38,259 bases of DNA from a virus: positions 1 to 38,259 of the IMG/VR virus record IMGVR_UViG_3300035183_000281. The stretch is one strand, 5' to 3'. The translations under genes were made by a program, and so were the position numbers. Each line of letters opens with the position of its first letter. Within the stretch, counting starts at the first letter, position 1. Shown here in pieces: positions 6,426 through 13,822 of the stretch. The notes under the pieces were generated by a model. That model saw nothing but the letters and a program-made list of their open reading frames with translations, was not told the DNA's origin and made no database searches.

Positions 6426-8294
6426 CTATCGCGCTCCTTCCAGCCCAAGTTGACCGTCCTCGTGTCCGTACCACTTCTTCCGCTCCTCACGGAAAGCCGC
6501 ATCCGCAGCCGAAGGTGTGGACAGACTCACCACCACGCCCTGCTCCGACCTCGGCTTGCTCCCGCTTTCCAGCCAGCTCACACCCCAGCGTTCGCATAGG
6601 CCGCGCACCCGTTCCTCCTCGTCCTTCATATTCACGTAAGCCGTCCCCTTGTATTGGGGCAGCCCGTCCGTCGCGCGGATCGTCTTCAGGTTCAGGAACT
6701 TCTTCATCAGTCCGCTCAGCTTGCGGCTCTTGGCCTTGAAGGCCGTCTTTTCCTCGCCATCCTCATCGTCCGAATCCCCCATCTGACGGTTCTGCTCATC
6801 CACGATCTCGTTCGTCGCCAGCGCAATGTCCTTCAGATATACGCGGTCCGCGTCCTCGGGGCGGTCGCTTACAGGGCCCCATGCCCACGCCCGCATCAAA
6901 CCCTCCAGCACCCTTGCCGTAAAGGTCGAATACCGCTCACTGCGCCGTTCTTCCGTCACCGCCGCCAGGTATTGGCGCACCATCTCGCGCCCGCGCTCGC
7001 TCTTCATTACCGTCATCAGGCTCAGCGTCACCTGCCCCGTGCGCGCGTCCATCGCGCGGTCCACCGAGCTCAGGTCCACCTGCGCGTCCTTCTGCATGTT
7101 GTGCATTCGATACGTATGCAGCGCGTTGCGAATGCCCAGGCATTCCCGCTCATAGACCTCCACGGGCGGCAGGTCCAGCGGGATCCTCGGGTGCGGCTGG
7201 ATCGGCAGCATCTCCTTCGTCAAACAGCGGCTGGCCGTCGCCTCGTCTTGGAAGTCCTTGCGCATCCCGATGATCTTCGGCCCGAACACGTCGAACGCCG
7301 CCGCATCGAAGTTCCCGTCCGCATTCTTCTCCGAGCGCAGGATCGGCTGGCCCTTTTCGTTCCCGCCGTTCAGGATCTTCGCGATCATGCTCGCCTCGTC
7401 GCTCTGGCTGAAGTCCGCCTCGTCCAGCACCAGCGTCGAACCGCTGAACATATCCAGGATGCGGAACAGCGAACTTGCGCTCGACCCCGCGTTCGTCATG
7501 ATCGGCTGATGGCAAATCGGCCCCAGCGTCTTCAGCAGGCGGCTCTTGCCCGTGCCATAGTCTCCCAGCGCACGCAGATATGCCACCGTGCGGAACTGCG
7601 TCGCCAGAAACGTGAAAAATGGATAGATCATGCACAACTGTTCGAACGTCTCGTCCGTCCCGAAGTCGAAATATCGATAGTTGTGCGCCTTGATCGCGAA
7701 CAATAATTTCTCCTCGTCCTTCAGTTCCGTCATCTCACTCGGCAGCAGTATCACCCGCTTGCGGATGATGTTATTCGCGGGGATCGGCTTCACGATCCGC
7801 CCCTGGATCATCACCTTGTCCATGCGGTCTTCCAGGTGCCCGTCGGGGAAGCGCACCGCCAGGTAGGTGCGGTCCTGTTCCTGGTCATATTCCAGCCCGA
7901 TCAGGTGCTCGAACAGCCACCCGCCCGTCGTGTACACGGGTTCACCGTCGTCCTCCTCGTCTCCCTTTTTCTTCTTCGGCGCACCCACCTTCAAATGATC
8001 GTTCCAGGCCGCCTTCGAAATCCCCAGCGCCTCGCATAGACCATCCTTGAACGCCGCGCGGTCGCCCTCGTCCAGGGTTGCCACCCCATTCTTGAAGAAG
8101 CCCTTCAGCGCCTCGCTCTTCTCGCTCAGGTTCGGGATCCCCCCGATCTCCTCCGCCCAGTGGAAGATGTACGGCCTGGCCGCCTGCAGCCAGCCCGCCG
8201 CCTTCTCGGCCTGCTTCTCGGGCGCCATCCCCAGCCGCACCCATTCCTGCAATTGCGCGTTCGCGTCCTTGATGATTGCCTTATGATTCGTCAT
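6426..8294 (-). CDS. Phage replicative helicase / AAA+-like ATPase, ~622 aa
   Basis: Walker A GDYGTGKSR (about res 244-252) and Walker B TLVLDEAD (about 287-294) are followed by a region resembling DnaB-fork/D5-type phage ATPases that act after a separate primase. The N-terminal ~120 residues form a helical domain ending in a KKKKGDEEDDGE linker; the C-terminal region has a winged-helix-like section. Start taken at ATG 8294 (MTNHKAIIKD), with GAGG 7 nt upstream and an ATGA overlap with the methyltransferase remnant; ATG 8318 is an alternative. Probably unwinds phage DNA with the adjacent primase. Confidence 0.75.
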   Translation of the reverse strand: MTNHKAIIKDANAQLQEWVRLGMAPEKQAEKAAGWLQAARPYIFHWAEEIGGIPNLSEKSEALKGFFKNGVATLDEGDRAAFKDGLCEALGISKAAWNDHLKVGAPKKKKGDEEDDGEPVYTTGGWLFEHLIGLEYDQEQDRTYLAVRFPDGHLEDRMDKVMIQGRIVKPIPANNIIRKRVILLPSEMTELKDEEKLLFAIKAHNYRYFDFGTDETFEQLCMIYPFFTFLATQFRTVAYLRALGDYGTGKSRLLKTLGPICHQPIMTNAGSSASSLFRILDMFSGSTLVLDEADFSQSDEASMIAKILNGGNEKGQPILRSEKNADGNFDAAAFDVFGPKIIGMRKDFQDEATASRCLTKEMLPIQPHPRIPLDLPPVEVYERECLGIRNALHTYRMHNMQKDAQVDLSSVDRAMDARTGQVTLSLMTVMKSERGREMVRQYLAAVTEERRSERYSTFTARVLEGLMRAWAWGPVSDRPEDADRVYLKDIALATNEIVDEQNRQMGDSDDEDGEEKTAFKAKSRKLSGLMKKFLNLKTIRATDGLPQYKGTAYVNMKDEEERVRGLCERWGVSWLESGSKPRSEQGVVVSLSTPSAADAAFREERKKWYGHEDGQLGLEGAR

Positions 8295-8602
8295 TGCTCG
8301 CCTCGTAATCTGCTCCATGCTTCTCCAGCCACTCGCGGAACCTGACCGTTTCCAATGGCTCTAAGGCGGTCCACCCTGACGACATCCACGAGTCCAGCCC
8401 AGGGCCGCCCGTCGAAGGTGAAGGCGTCGTCCCAGATGGGAGCATCGTCAAGGTATCAGTCTCGGATGCGCGCCTTAAGGACTTCGACGGCATACTTGTC
8501 CCATTCGACATAGCAGAGGTTTCGCCATCCAAGCAGATACTTGGTCCCGAGCAGTCCGCCTCCTGCTCCAGAGAAAAGGGAGAGTTCGGTAAGTGCAGCC
8601 AT
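8291..8602 (-). pseudogene. Remnant of a C5-cytosine DNA methyltransferase (internal deletion + TGA)
   Basis: The frame from ATG 8602 reads the typical start of a Dcm-type methyltransferase: LSLFSGAGGGLLGT (motif I, SAM binding), then CYVEWDKYAVEVL (motif II). After ARIRD comes TGA, and the same frame continues YLDDAPIWDD...GLVDVV. It then jumps directly to the C-terminal family signature VDRLRAIGNGQVPRVA (motif X). The PCQ catalytic motif, target recognition domain and motifs VI-IX are missing, so ~250 residues have been lost. The final TGA overlaps the helicase ATG (ATGA), so this was once a regular operon gene. A 108-codon ORF in another frame (8281-8607) covers the same DNA. Confidence 0.8.
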
Positions 8603-8603
8603 G

Positions 8604-9782
8604 TCATTCTTCATCTTCCTTATCTTCGGACTTTGTAACGTCTTCGCGCGGCATCAACCGTGTCATCTTCACGATCTGCACCTTCGCGCCCAGCAATTTG
8701 GCCGCATCTCGGATCCCCTTCTGCCCCGCTTCGTCCTCGTCCAGGTGTAGGTACAGTGCGGGGTGCTTCCGCAGGTATCCCACCAGCCGCAGCAGCCGTT
8801 CGCGGTCCTCATCCCCCAAATGCTGGGGGTCCCCCAGTAGACCACACCACGCCATCGCGCCATGTCCCCACTGCCCCCACGTGATCGCGTCTCCCTGCCC
8901 TTCCACCATCACCAGCGGGCGGTCCGTCCGATGCGCGCGGTTGAAGTACACCTGCTTCGGACCAGCCAGCAGCTTGTACGGGTTGAAGCTCTTCCACTCT
9001 CGCGCCTTCCCCTCGCTCTTGATCGTGTCGTGCCCTGGCAGATGCCTGCGGCTCAGGTACACCACCTTGCCCTTGTGCACGTGCGAATAGATCACCCCAG
9101 GCACGTCCATCAGCCCGTGGATTCTCCCATTCACAATCCACTCTGGATCAAAATCAGGATGGACCCGCAATCCTTGCAGGCTAGCCCAATGGTCTACGTC
9201 CCCTCGAAACCCCAGCACCGCTACCGCTGCGGGGCTGGTCACATCCACCCCGAACAGGTTGAACTCCCCCACCATGTCCCGCACCTGTTCCTCGCTCTTC
9301 CGCCCGCTGAACCCCACCATCTCCGTCTGGATCGTTTCATCACTCCAGCCCCTACCGCGCACGTACGCCAGCGCCTCGGCATCCGCCGCCGTCCCAACCT
9401 TCTCGTCCCCCACCAGCCACCGATGGAAGACCGCCGCCGCCACCGAAAAAGCATCAGCAGTAGCACGTGCCCGCTGAACCTCACCCTCATTCACCGCCTG
9501 GAATTTCGGCATCTCAATGTGCGTCCGTTGCGCCAGGATGCGCAGCGCCTCCCCGAACTCGCAGCCCTTCTCCCGCATCACCCACCCGAACACGTCCCCG
9601 TGCCAGTTGTGGCTGTACCAGAACGCCCGCTGCATGTCCGTCCGCACCTTCAGGCTGTCATGCTGTACCCCAACCCGCAGCCGCCCATGTCCCCGCAAAC
9701 GGATCCCGCTCTCCTCGATCACCGTCTCGATCGGGTTCGCGTCCCGCACCTGCTCGATAAAATCCTCAAAATTGATGGCCAT
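8604..9782 (-). CDS. DnaG-type primase with Toprim domain, zinc ligands lost, 392 aa
   Basis: The N-terminal 90 residues align in layout with the CHC2 zinc-binding domain (GDVFGWVMREKGCEFGEALRIL matches the end of that domain). The expected zinc Cys positions are occupied by Gln-His-Asp (~40-42) and Tyr-Ser-His (~56-58). The Toprim part has VMVEGQGDAITW (Glu ~294) and LHLDEDEAG (Asp ~348 and ~350), the metal-binding acidic residues of primase catalysis. It makes RNA primers for the helicase encoded downstream. ATG 9782 with GGAG upstream. Confidence 0.8.
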   Translation of the reverse strand: MAINFEDFIEQVRDANPIETVIEESGIRLRGHGRLRVGVQHDSLKVRTDMQRAFWYSHNWHGDVFGWVMREKGCEFGEALRILAQRTHIEMPKFQAVNEGEVQRARATADAFSVAAAVFHRWLVGDEKVGTAADAEALAYVRGRGWSDETIQTEMVGFSGRKSEEQVRDMVGEFNLFGVDVTSPAAVAVLGFRGDVDHWASLQGLRVHPDFDPEWIVNGRIHGLMDVPGVIYSHVHKGKVVYLSRRHLPGHDTIKSEGKAREWKSFNPYKLLAGPKQVYFNRAHRTDRPLVMVEGQGDAITWGQWGHGAMAWCGLLGDPQHLGDEDRERLLRLVGYLRKHPALYLHLDEDEAGQKGIRDAAKLLGAKVQIVKMTRLMPREDVTKSEDKEDEE

Positions 9783-9800
9783 GCGTTTCTCCAGCGTTTT

Positions 9801-9932
9801 TCACAAAATTTTGTAGATTTGCGAGGCCGCTCGCCTCGCTACCCCTGTCAAAACTCGGGCGAAATCCCCGAGCACCCCCTCCCCCCTTCTCCCCAGCCTT
9901 ATGCGACACAACCCAAGCGCCTTATCAGCCAT
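9801..9932 (-). CDS. Small basic protein, 43 aa (doubtful)
   Basis: ATG 9932 overlaps the end of the 42-aa gene by 8 nt and runs to TGA 9801, just before the primase. The product is Arg-rich (MADKALGLCRIRLGRR...). Two hairpins (GCGAGGC/GCCTCGC and CTCGGG/CCCGAG) lie inside the frame, so this may be structured non-coding leader instead. Confidence 0.3.
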   Translation of the reverse strand: MADKALGLCRIRLGRRGEGVLGDFARVLTGVARRAASQIYKIL

Positions 9933-10053
9933 TCTTCGCCGTCAACAACCGCGCTACATCGTGGTTTACGTCGCATAATCCGCATTCTCCGACACACAAA
10001 ACTTTTCTGACGGCTTCCCAGCCCACGCCCCATAACGCATATAAAGTGAACAT
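9925..10053 (-). CDS. Small Cys-rich protein, 42 aa
   Basis: Start at ATG 10053 (MFTLYALWGVGWEAVRK...), with AAGGAAG ~8 nt upstream; the first codons contain the AGTGAACATT iteron. Two or three Cys (VLCVGECGLC) may bind metal. Lies between the recombinase and primase genes on the same strand. No family recognised. Confidence 0.45.
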   Translation of the reverse strand: MFTLYALWGVGWEAVRKVLCVGECGLCDVNHDVARLLTAKNG

Positions 10054-10054
10054 T
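10045..10054. repeat. Outlying AGTGAACATT iteron
   Basis: Exact inverse copy of the AATGTTCACT box at 6250-6259. The boxes therefore flank the primase-helicase module on both sides, consistent with an initiator or regulator binding site that also controls replication gene expression. Confidence 0.45.
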
Positions 10055-10135
10055 GCGATTCTTCCTTCTACTGACTTTAAAATAATGAGCCGTCCACTGC
10101 CTTGACCACTCATCCGCTGGCGTGGGCTGGGATAG

Positions 10136-11107
10136 TTAAATTCCTTCGATGGCCGCTTCCAGTTCTGCCCAACCTGCGCGGAGATAGCGGCGCGTAGTCT
10201 CGACCGACTCATGGCCGAGCAGGTCGCGGATTTGCTCGATGGGCGTCCCGCGCTGTTCGAGCCGCTTGGCGAATGTGTAGCGCAACCAGTGCGGACTCAA
10301 CCCAGGGATACGACACTCCGCTCCCAGGTCAGAGACGACGCGCTCAATATGGCGCGTGGTCAAACGCTCGCTGGATTTGCCCACAAACAATCCATTAGTA
10401 GGAGCATTCCCGCGGACGTTCACCCATCCATCCAGGGCGCGCCTAACGGTCAGGTTGAGTGGAACGCGGCGCTCCTTTGCTCCCTTGCCGTTGCGGACCC
10501 TGACCGATCCACTACGCTCGCCGATCGTAATGTCAGTTATATCCAGCATGGACGCCTCTTCGACGCGCAGGCCAGCCAACAACATTACCGCCACAACTGC
10601 CTGGTTGCGGACCGCAGTCCAATGCTCAAACGCTGTCACTGCTTCGCGCGCGCGGCGTTCAAGACGATGTACCAGGTAGCCAAATTCCTGGTCGGTGAGA
10701 CTGCGATAACGCGCAGGGCGTACGCCTGCCTTTTTCGGCTCGATCCCATCCATCAGGTTGGCATAGGACGCGCCCAGCATGGAATCAACCCACTGGCAAA
10801 AGACGCCGAGCGCCCACATGCGGCTATTCCATGTGTCGGGAGCGACACGGGCCTCCTCCAGGGAGTGATGACGCCAGGCGTGTAGATCGAAATTTGTAAT
10901 TTTGTGCGGCTCGAAGATGTCGCCGTATTTGGCTTCCCACCACATCGCAAATACCCGCACATGCTGGCAAGCCGCCTTGACCGATTTCTCGCTCGGCGTC
11001 CGATGGATAGGGCTGATTTTGCGATAATCCTGCTCCAGCCATGCGCGGAATTGCATTTGCCAATCTTGAGCAATCTGGAAATGGGCAATTGTTTGAGTTT
11101 TCATCAT
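10136..11107 (-). CDS. Tyrosine recombinase (XerC/D-like), 323 aa
   Basis: The catalytic set is visible: Arg181 (LLAGLRVEEA), Lys208 region (NGKGAKERR), His273-x-x-Arg276 (HWLRYTF), His299 (LGHES) and nucleophile Tyr308 (RRYL). The N-terminal ~110 residues form the usual SAM-like core-binding domain. Length and motifs fit Xer/phage integrases. Its ATG overlaps the preceding stop (ATGA). With a large serine recombinase on the same genome, a role as dimer resolvase for the circular form is attractive; integration is the alternative. It lacks the clear extra helix expected of integron IntI between Arg and His-x-x-Arg, but I could not align it. Confidence 0.85.
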   Translation of the reverse strand: MMKTQTIAHFQIAQDWQMQFRAWLEQDYRKISPIHRTPSEKSVKAACQHVRVFAMWWEAKYGDIFEPHKITNFDLHAWRHHSLEEARVAPDTWNSRMWALGVFCQWVDSMLGASYANLMDGIEPKKAGVRPARYRSLTDQEFGYLVHRLERRAREAVTAFEHWTAVRNQAVVAVMLLAGLRVEEASMLDITDITIGERSGSVRVRNGKGAKERRVPLNLTVRRALDGWVNVRGNAPTNGLFVGKSSERLTTRHIERVVSDLGAECRIPGLSPHWLRYTFAKRLEQRGTPIEQIRDLLGHESVETTRRYLRAGWAELEAAIEGI

Positions 11108-11562
11108 TCACCATATATTTTTGCGGAGCGGATAATGGTATCACCGTCATCCATATTTTCAAGTGCATCCGCAATGCGTTTCACTTGAGCGGCGAGTAGC
11201 AAGGTGGCGCGAATTTGAGCCTGGGCGAGTTCGGCCATGACGATGGACTCGCGGGTGGAAAAATCACCCATATAATTTTCCTGCTGTGCCACACGCGATT
11301 CGATTTCCGCCCAAGTCCACAGACTGAGCAGAGTCTCTTTATCCGCCTTACCTAAACCAGTTACATTCATAATTTTTTCGGCGCGCAGATCGTCTCGTTC
11401 CTTTTGCCTGGCTTTCTGCTCGGCTTCATATTTCATCCGCCAGGCAAAGAGTTCATCACGGTGATCTTCGAAACCTTCGGTATTTTCAATATCCCAAATG
11501 GGATCAGACATCCATGAAGCCTTCAAAGCTTCAATTTCCTCACTCGTCTTTTTAGCCATCAT
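11104..11562 (-). CDS. Helical accessory protein before the tyrosine recombinase, 152 aa
   Basis: Long charged helices (AEQKARQKERDDLRAEK and later AELAQAQIRATLLLAAQVK) suggest a coiled coil; no catalytic motif. It is coupled to the genes on both sides by ATGA overlaps (11559-11562 and 11104-11107). It may assist the recombinase, but this rests on position only. Confidence 0.65.
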   Translation of the reverse strand: MMAKKTSEEIEALKASWMSDPIWDIENTEGFEDHRDELFAWRMKYEAEQKARQKERDDLRAEKIMNVTGLGKADKETLLSLWTWAEIESRVAQQENYMGDFSTRESIVMAELAQAQIRATLLLAAQVKRIADALENMDDGDTIIRSAKIYGE

Positions 11563-11738
11563 TCACCATCCTCTCGCACAGCCCCAATATTCAGGATCGC
11601 CGCCAATGTTTGCTGTTCACACCACAGCCGCGCCTGCTCCGCAGTGGGCTTCGAGCAAATGTAAATCTCATGCCCATTCACAACCTCGAAGCAATTCCAT
11701 TGGTTGTTTTGTAAATCGAAATGATATGTATATTTCAT
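11559..11738 (-). CDS. Small hypothetical protein, 59 aa
   Basis: Start set at ATG 11738 (MKYTYHFDLQNNQWNC...), with AAAGGA upstream; the longer frame is a read-back into non-coding DNA. Three Cys and an aromatic-rich beta-like first half. It begins the operon that leads into the tyrosine recombinase. Function unknown. Confidence 0.6.
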   Translation of the reverse strand: MKYTYHFDLQNNQWNCFEVVNGHEIYICSKPTAEQARLWCEQQTLAAILNIGAVREDGE

Positions 11739-11865
11739 GTTGTATCCTTTCTTATTTTTGTTCTGGTCGGTGTGACCTCTGCCGTTCGACAAAGGCCACA
11801 CCATGCCAAAGGAGGAGAGAAACGAAACTTCCGTTTGCTCTTCGGCGGTGGACCAGACCGCCTAT

Positions 11866-12000
11866 GGAACCGTGAAGGAATCGAACCTTCTCACTTGCAC
11901 CGTCCAGTCCGCGCCCTGCGATCCGCAACAATCGCAGGGATGCCATTCGGGAGTTGCGCCGCTTCATGCTGTGCCTTATCGTTTCAGAGATCACGGTCTC
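11866..12000 (-). ncRNA. tRNA-like element 2 (T-arm and closing stem, 135 nt)
   Basis: The minus strand shows a perfect T-arm, GAAGG-TTCGATT-CCTTC (11890-11874), directly followed by ACGGTTCC (11873-11866). This pairs with GAGACCGT (12000-11993) with one mismatch and one G-T pair. A 9-bp hairpin (CCCTGCGAT/ATCGCAGGG) lies in between. The span is longer than a tRNA and the D-arm is poor. It could be a degenerate tRNA, an attachment site derived from a tRNA 3' end, or a novel RNA. The surrounding ~320 bases (11739-12060) hold no convincing gene. Confidence 0.35.
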
Positions 12001-12060
12001 AATCACAACGGGTTTCCGCACACCACCCGCACCGAAACCTACATGACGTACAGCGGCGCT

Positions 12061-12368
12061 TTAGTTTGGTATCTCCACGCGGTTGTGTTCGCGGTCTTCG
12101 AGCCAGATGATGAATTGGCTGAACAGCGTCTTCATTATTTTGAAAGCCTCTTTCGCCTCGGCGGGATTTCCAAACAGGAACGTGCCGTATGCGTGCCTTC
12201 TTTGCGCGGATCGATCCATGCGAAGCGATATTGGTTTTGGGTGGATTCAAAATTCATGGTCATGGCATACTCCTTGATGGTTTTGGCAATCAATTCGATG
12301 GCGTGCCGCCACTCGCCTTCGCGTTCTGCGGGGAGCGGAACCCATTCCACACGGAAGTCGGTTTGCAT
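12061..12368 (-). pseudogene. Hypothetical gene with a probable frameshift
   Basis: ATG 12368 follows the upstream stop directly and reads a sensible protein up to about RFAWIDPRKEG; the frame then becomes Arg-rich and stops at 12135. The -1 frame reads AYGTFLFGNPAEAKEAFKIM and ends VEIPN at TAA 12061. The switch must lie within about 12185-12206. Joined, it gives ~102 residues of ordinary soluble protein. A one-base indel is the simplest reading; a separate 52-aa gene from an internal ATG (no ribosome site) is the alternative. Confidence 0.45.
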
Positions 12369-12860
12369 TTACTGGTCACGTTGAATGTTCTTCAGTTCTT
12401 CGATAGCGACCAATATCGTCATAAGTTCCTGCTGGATGCGGTTCAGTAATTTATCGTCGGGGGTTTCGAGCATCTTGCCGATCAATTGGCGCATGGACGT
12501 TGCCGCCATTTTTATGTCATCGAGCAATCCATTGGCTTTGTAGGGCAAGCGCCTGACGCGCGTCCTGGCTTTACGTTCTGTGCGCCGATATTCCCCGATA
12601 ATCATGAAGATCCCATCAAGACCAAATAAAATCAAAAACAACAGGGCGGACTTCCACGAAACGAGCGCGCCCGCCGCCAGCGTGACCAACACGCCGCCCG
12701 CCACATATATGGAGGTGTGCTCTTTGCCTTTGAGTTTGTCCATAAGACGATTGTAGAAATACCCAAACACTGGCAAAAGGATGGACACCGCCACAATCAA
12801 AGGCAGAAAAATCTGCAAATTCGCCGTAAATTCATTCAAAAAATCGCCCAAATTGACCAT
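12369..12860 (-). CDS. Membrane protein with C-terminal helical domain, 163 aa
   Basis: Start set at ATG 12860 (MVNLGDFLNEFTANLQ...), with GGAAG upstream. The first 29 nt overlap the end of the preceding gene. Three hydrophobic segments (res ~16-36, ~50-66, ~70-86) are followed by a basic stretch and two long helices. Early-gene position after the Cro-like regulator. Function unknown. Confidence 0.65.
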   Translation of the reverse strand: MVNLGDFLNEFTANLQIFLPLIVAVSILLPVFGYFYNRLMDKLKGKEHTSIYVAGGVLVTLAAGALVSWKSALLFLILFGLDGIFMIIGEYRRTERKARTRVRRLPYKANGLLDDIKMAATSMRQLIGKMLETPDDKLLNRIQQELMTILVAIEELKNIQRDQ

Positions 12861-13011
12861 CTGCCACTTCCTTCGAGTATTCTTGGAGTAACTTCTCCGC
12901 GCGCTTACGGACCAGCTTAGCCAGGATCCGCATCCCCTCCCGATAGGCTGCCTCACGATCCGCAGGCAGCGGAACGGCAACCAATGACAAATCGACCTTT
13001 AATTCGTTCAC
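12832..13011 (-). CDS. Small helical protein, 59 aa, GTG start
   Basis: GTG 13011 overlaps the stop of the Cro-like gene in the GTGA pattern (13008-13011), and the frame ends inside the next gene. The peptide (VNELKVDLSLVAVPLPADRE...) has a beta-like start, then a long Arg/Lys/Glu helix. The overlap on both sides and even composition support a real gene. No family recognised. Confidence 0.55.
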   Translation of the reverse strand: MNELKVDLSLVAVPLPADREAAYREGMRILAKLVRKRAEKLLQEYSKEVADGQFGRFFE

Positions 13012-13316
13012 ACATGAATAGGACCGCTCTTCAGCGTGGTCAGCGCTCCGTTTTTATCCCGCTCGAACACCTCGGGCAGTTTGGCGCACAGACAGTCAAT
13101 GGCCCAATCCATCCGCCAATCGTTGTAGACCATCATCACCATCAGCAAATAATCGGTCCGCATATCGCTGTGATATGCCTCCCATTGATGAACAGCCCCC
13201 CGCGTCACGCTGGTATTGACCAGCTTCTCGTTCAAAGCATCGGCAAATTCAGAAAAGCTCTTATTTTGCTTTTCGCGCCAGTATTTCGTAGCCTCGGATG
13301 TGTTTTTGAATGTCAT
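13008..13316 (-). CDS. Cro-like HTH regulator, 102 aa
   Basis: Residues ~17-47 (NKSFSEFADALNEK... GAVHQWEAY) look like the XRE-type helix-turn-helix: a first helix, a turn, and a recognition helix with Val-His-Gln-Trp. Transcribed divergently from the larger repressor across a 62-bp region holding a TTAGTC/GACTAA palindrome, the classic cI/cro layout. Probably starts the early/lytic programme and lowers repressor expression. Confidence 0.65.
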   Translation of the reverse strand: MTFKNTSEATKYWREKQNKSFSEFADALNEKLVNTSVTRGAVHQWEAYHSDMRTDYLLMVMMVYNDWRMDWAIDCLCAKLPEVFERDKNGALTTLKSGPIHV

Positions 13317-13343
13317 GTGTCTGCCTAACTTTGTATAATTTTC

Positions 13344-13359
13344 TTAGTCGTCTGACTAA
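13344..13359. promoter_or_regulatory. Operator palindrome TTAGTC-N4-GACTAA
   Basis: Perfect 6-bp arms in the divergent region between the two HTH genes, just downstream of the leftward -10 box and of TATAAT (13334-13339), the best rightward -10 for the repressor operon. Similar half-sites recur at the early-left and late promoters. Confidence 0.6.
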
Positions 13360-13362
13360 CTT

Positions 13363-13391
13363 AATTTACTACGGGATTATGAAAATGTCAA
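13363..13391 (-). promoter_or_regulatory. Leftward regulator promoter, TTGACA-N17-TAAATT
   Basis: TTGACA (13391-13386), 17-nt spacer, TAAATT (13368-13363), then AAGTTAGTCAGACGACTAA. The -35 lies inside the first codons of the repressor gene read the other way. It drives the Cro-like gene and probably the whole early/replication run. Confidence 0.65.
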
Positions 13392-13822
13392 GAGCACTAT
13401 ACAGAATTAGCAAAACTGGTTATCCTGCTTTTATGCTTAGCCCCAAACCCACCCTTGCGGAATTATTGACGCATCACTATCTCGAATATCAAAAGCGCTC
13501 AGGTGGGATGAAAAAACTGAAACAATTCGCGGAATATCTCGAAATCCACGAGGTAACGCTCAACCGCCTGATCAACGGGAAAAGGAACGCAGGCCCCGCG
13601 ATGCTTGTTCGGCTTGGAAAAAAATTGGAAGACCCGCGCTTCTATGAATTGGCAATGGCTCCCTACTCAGGCGATAAAAGTCCAGTGCTGGATTATGTAG
13701 ATCGAAATTGGGAAAGCGCGCCTGAAGACGTGCGGCTGCGTATTGCAGAAATGCTGGCCCCGTACACCACTGAACCCATCCCCCACGCGAATGAGAAACG
13801 AACAAAACCCTCTGAATCCTGA
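13379..13822 (+). CDS. HTH transcriptional repressor (cI-like role), 147 aa
   Basis: An HTH unit is visible at res ~40-75 (LKQFAEYLEIHEVTLNRLINGKR, an XRE-type helix 1-2-3 pattern). The ~70-residue C-terminal part is mostly helical, with no visible LexA-type Ser/Lys protease motif. ATG 13379 is the first plausible start downstream of the operator; ATG 13433 (MLSPKPTLAELL) is possible and fits the family start better, but has no ribosome site. First gene of the only plus-strand operon, followed by surface proteins and integrase, as expected of a lysogeny repressor. Confidence 0.65.
   Translation: MKMSRALYRISKTGYPAFMLSPKPTLAELLTHHYLEYQKRSGGMKKLKQFAEYLEIHEVTLNRLINGKRNAGPAMLVRLGKKLEDPRFYELAMAPYSGDKSPVLDYVDRNWESAPEDVRLRIAEMLAPYTTEPIPHANEKRTKPSES

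Noticed and set aside
6202-6474. 90-codon minus ORF in the origin-like region
   Set aside because: Runs through iterons and AT-rich repeats and overlaps the helicase end; no ribosome site or protein-like pattern.
6654-7706. Long plus-strand ORF (350 codons) opposite the helicase gene
   Set aside because: It is the mirror of a GC-rich coding frame: His/Arg/Gln-rich composition, no motif, no ribosome site, while the minus frame has clear Walker motifs.
8291-8602. UGA read as an amino acid (recoded genetic code) to rescue the methyltransferase
   Set aside because: UGA is the working stop in most genes here (ATGA overlaps), and the catalytic middle of the enzyme is missing anyway.
8281-8607. 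108-codon minus ORF as the main gene of this segment
   Set aside because: The other frame carries unmistakable methyltransferase motifs I and X. The ORF was kept only as a possible overprinted frame in the findings.
8862-10010. Plus-strand ORF of 382 codons opposite the primase
   Set aside because: Same antisense shadow effect; the minus strand encodes a recognisable Toprim primase.
10136-11107. Tyrosine recombinase as the integron integrase IntI of the cassette array
   Set aside because: It lies ~10 kb (around the circle) from the array, and no IntI-specific insertion between the catalytic Arg and HxxR could be made out. Left as an open test rather than a call.
11752-12021. 89-codon minus ORF across the tRNA-like element
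   Set aside because: Arg/Ser-rich with no ribosome site, and it overlaps structured RNA and the end of the frameshifted gene.
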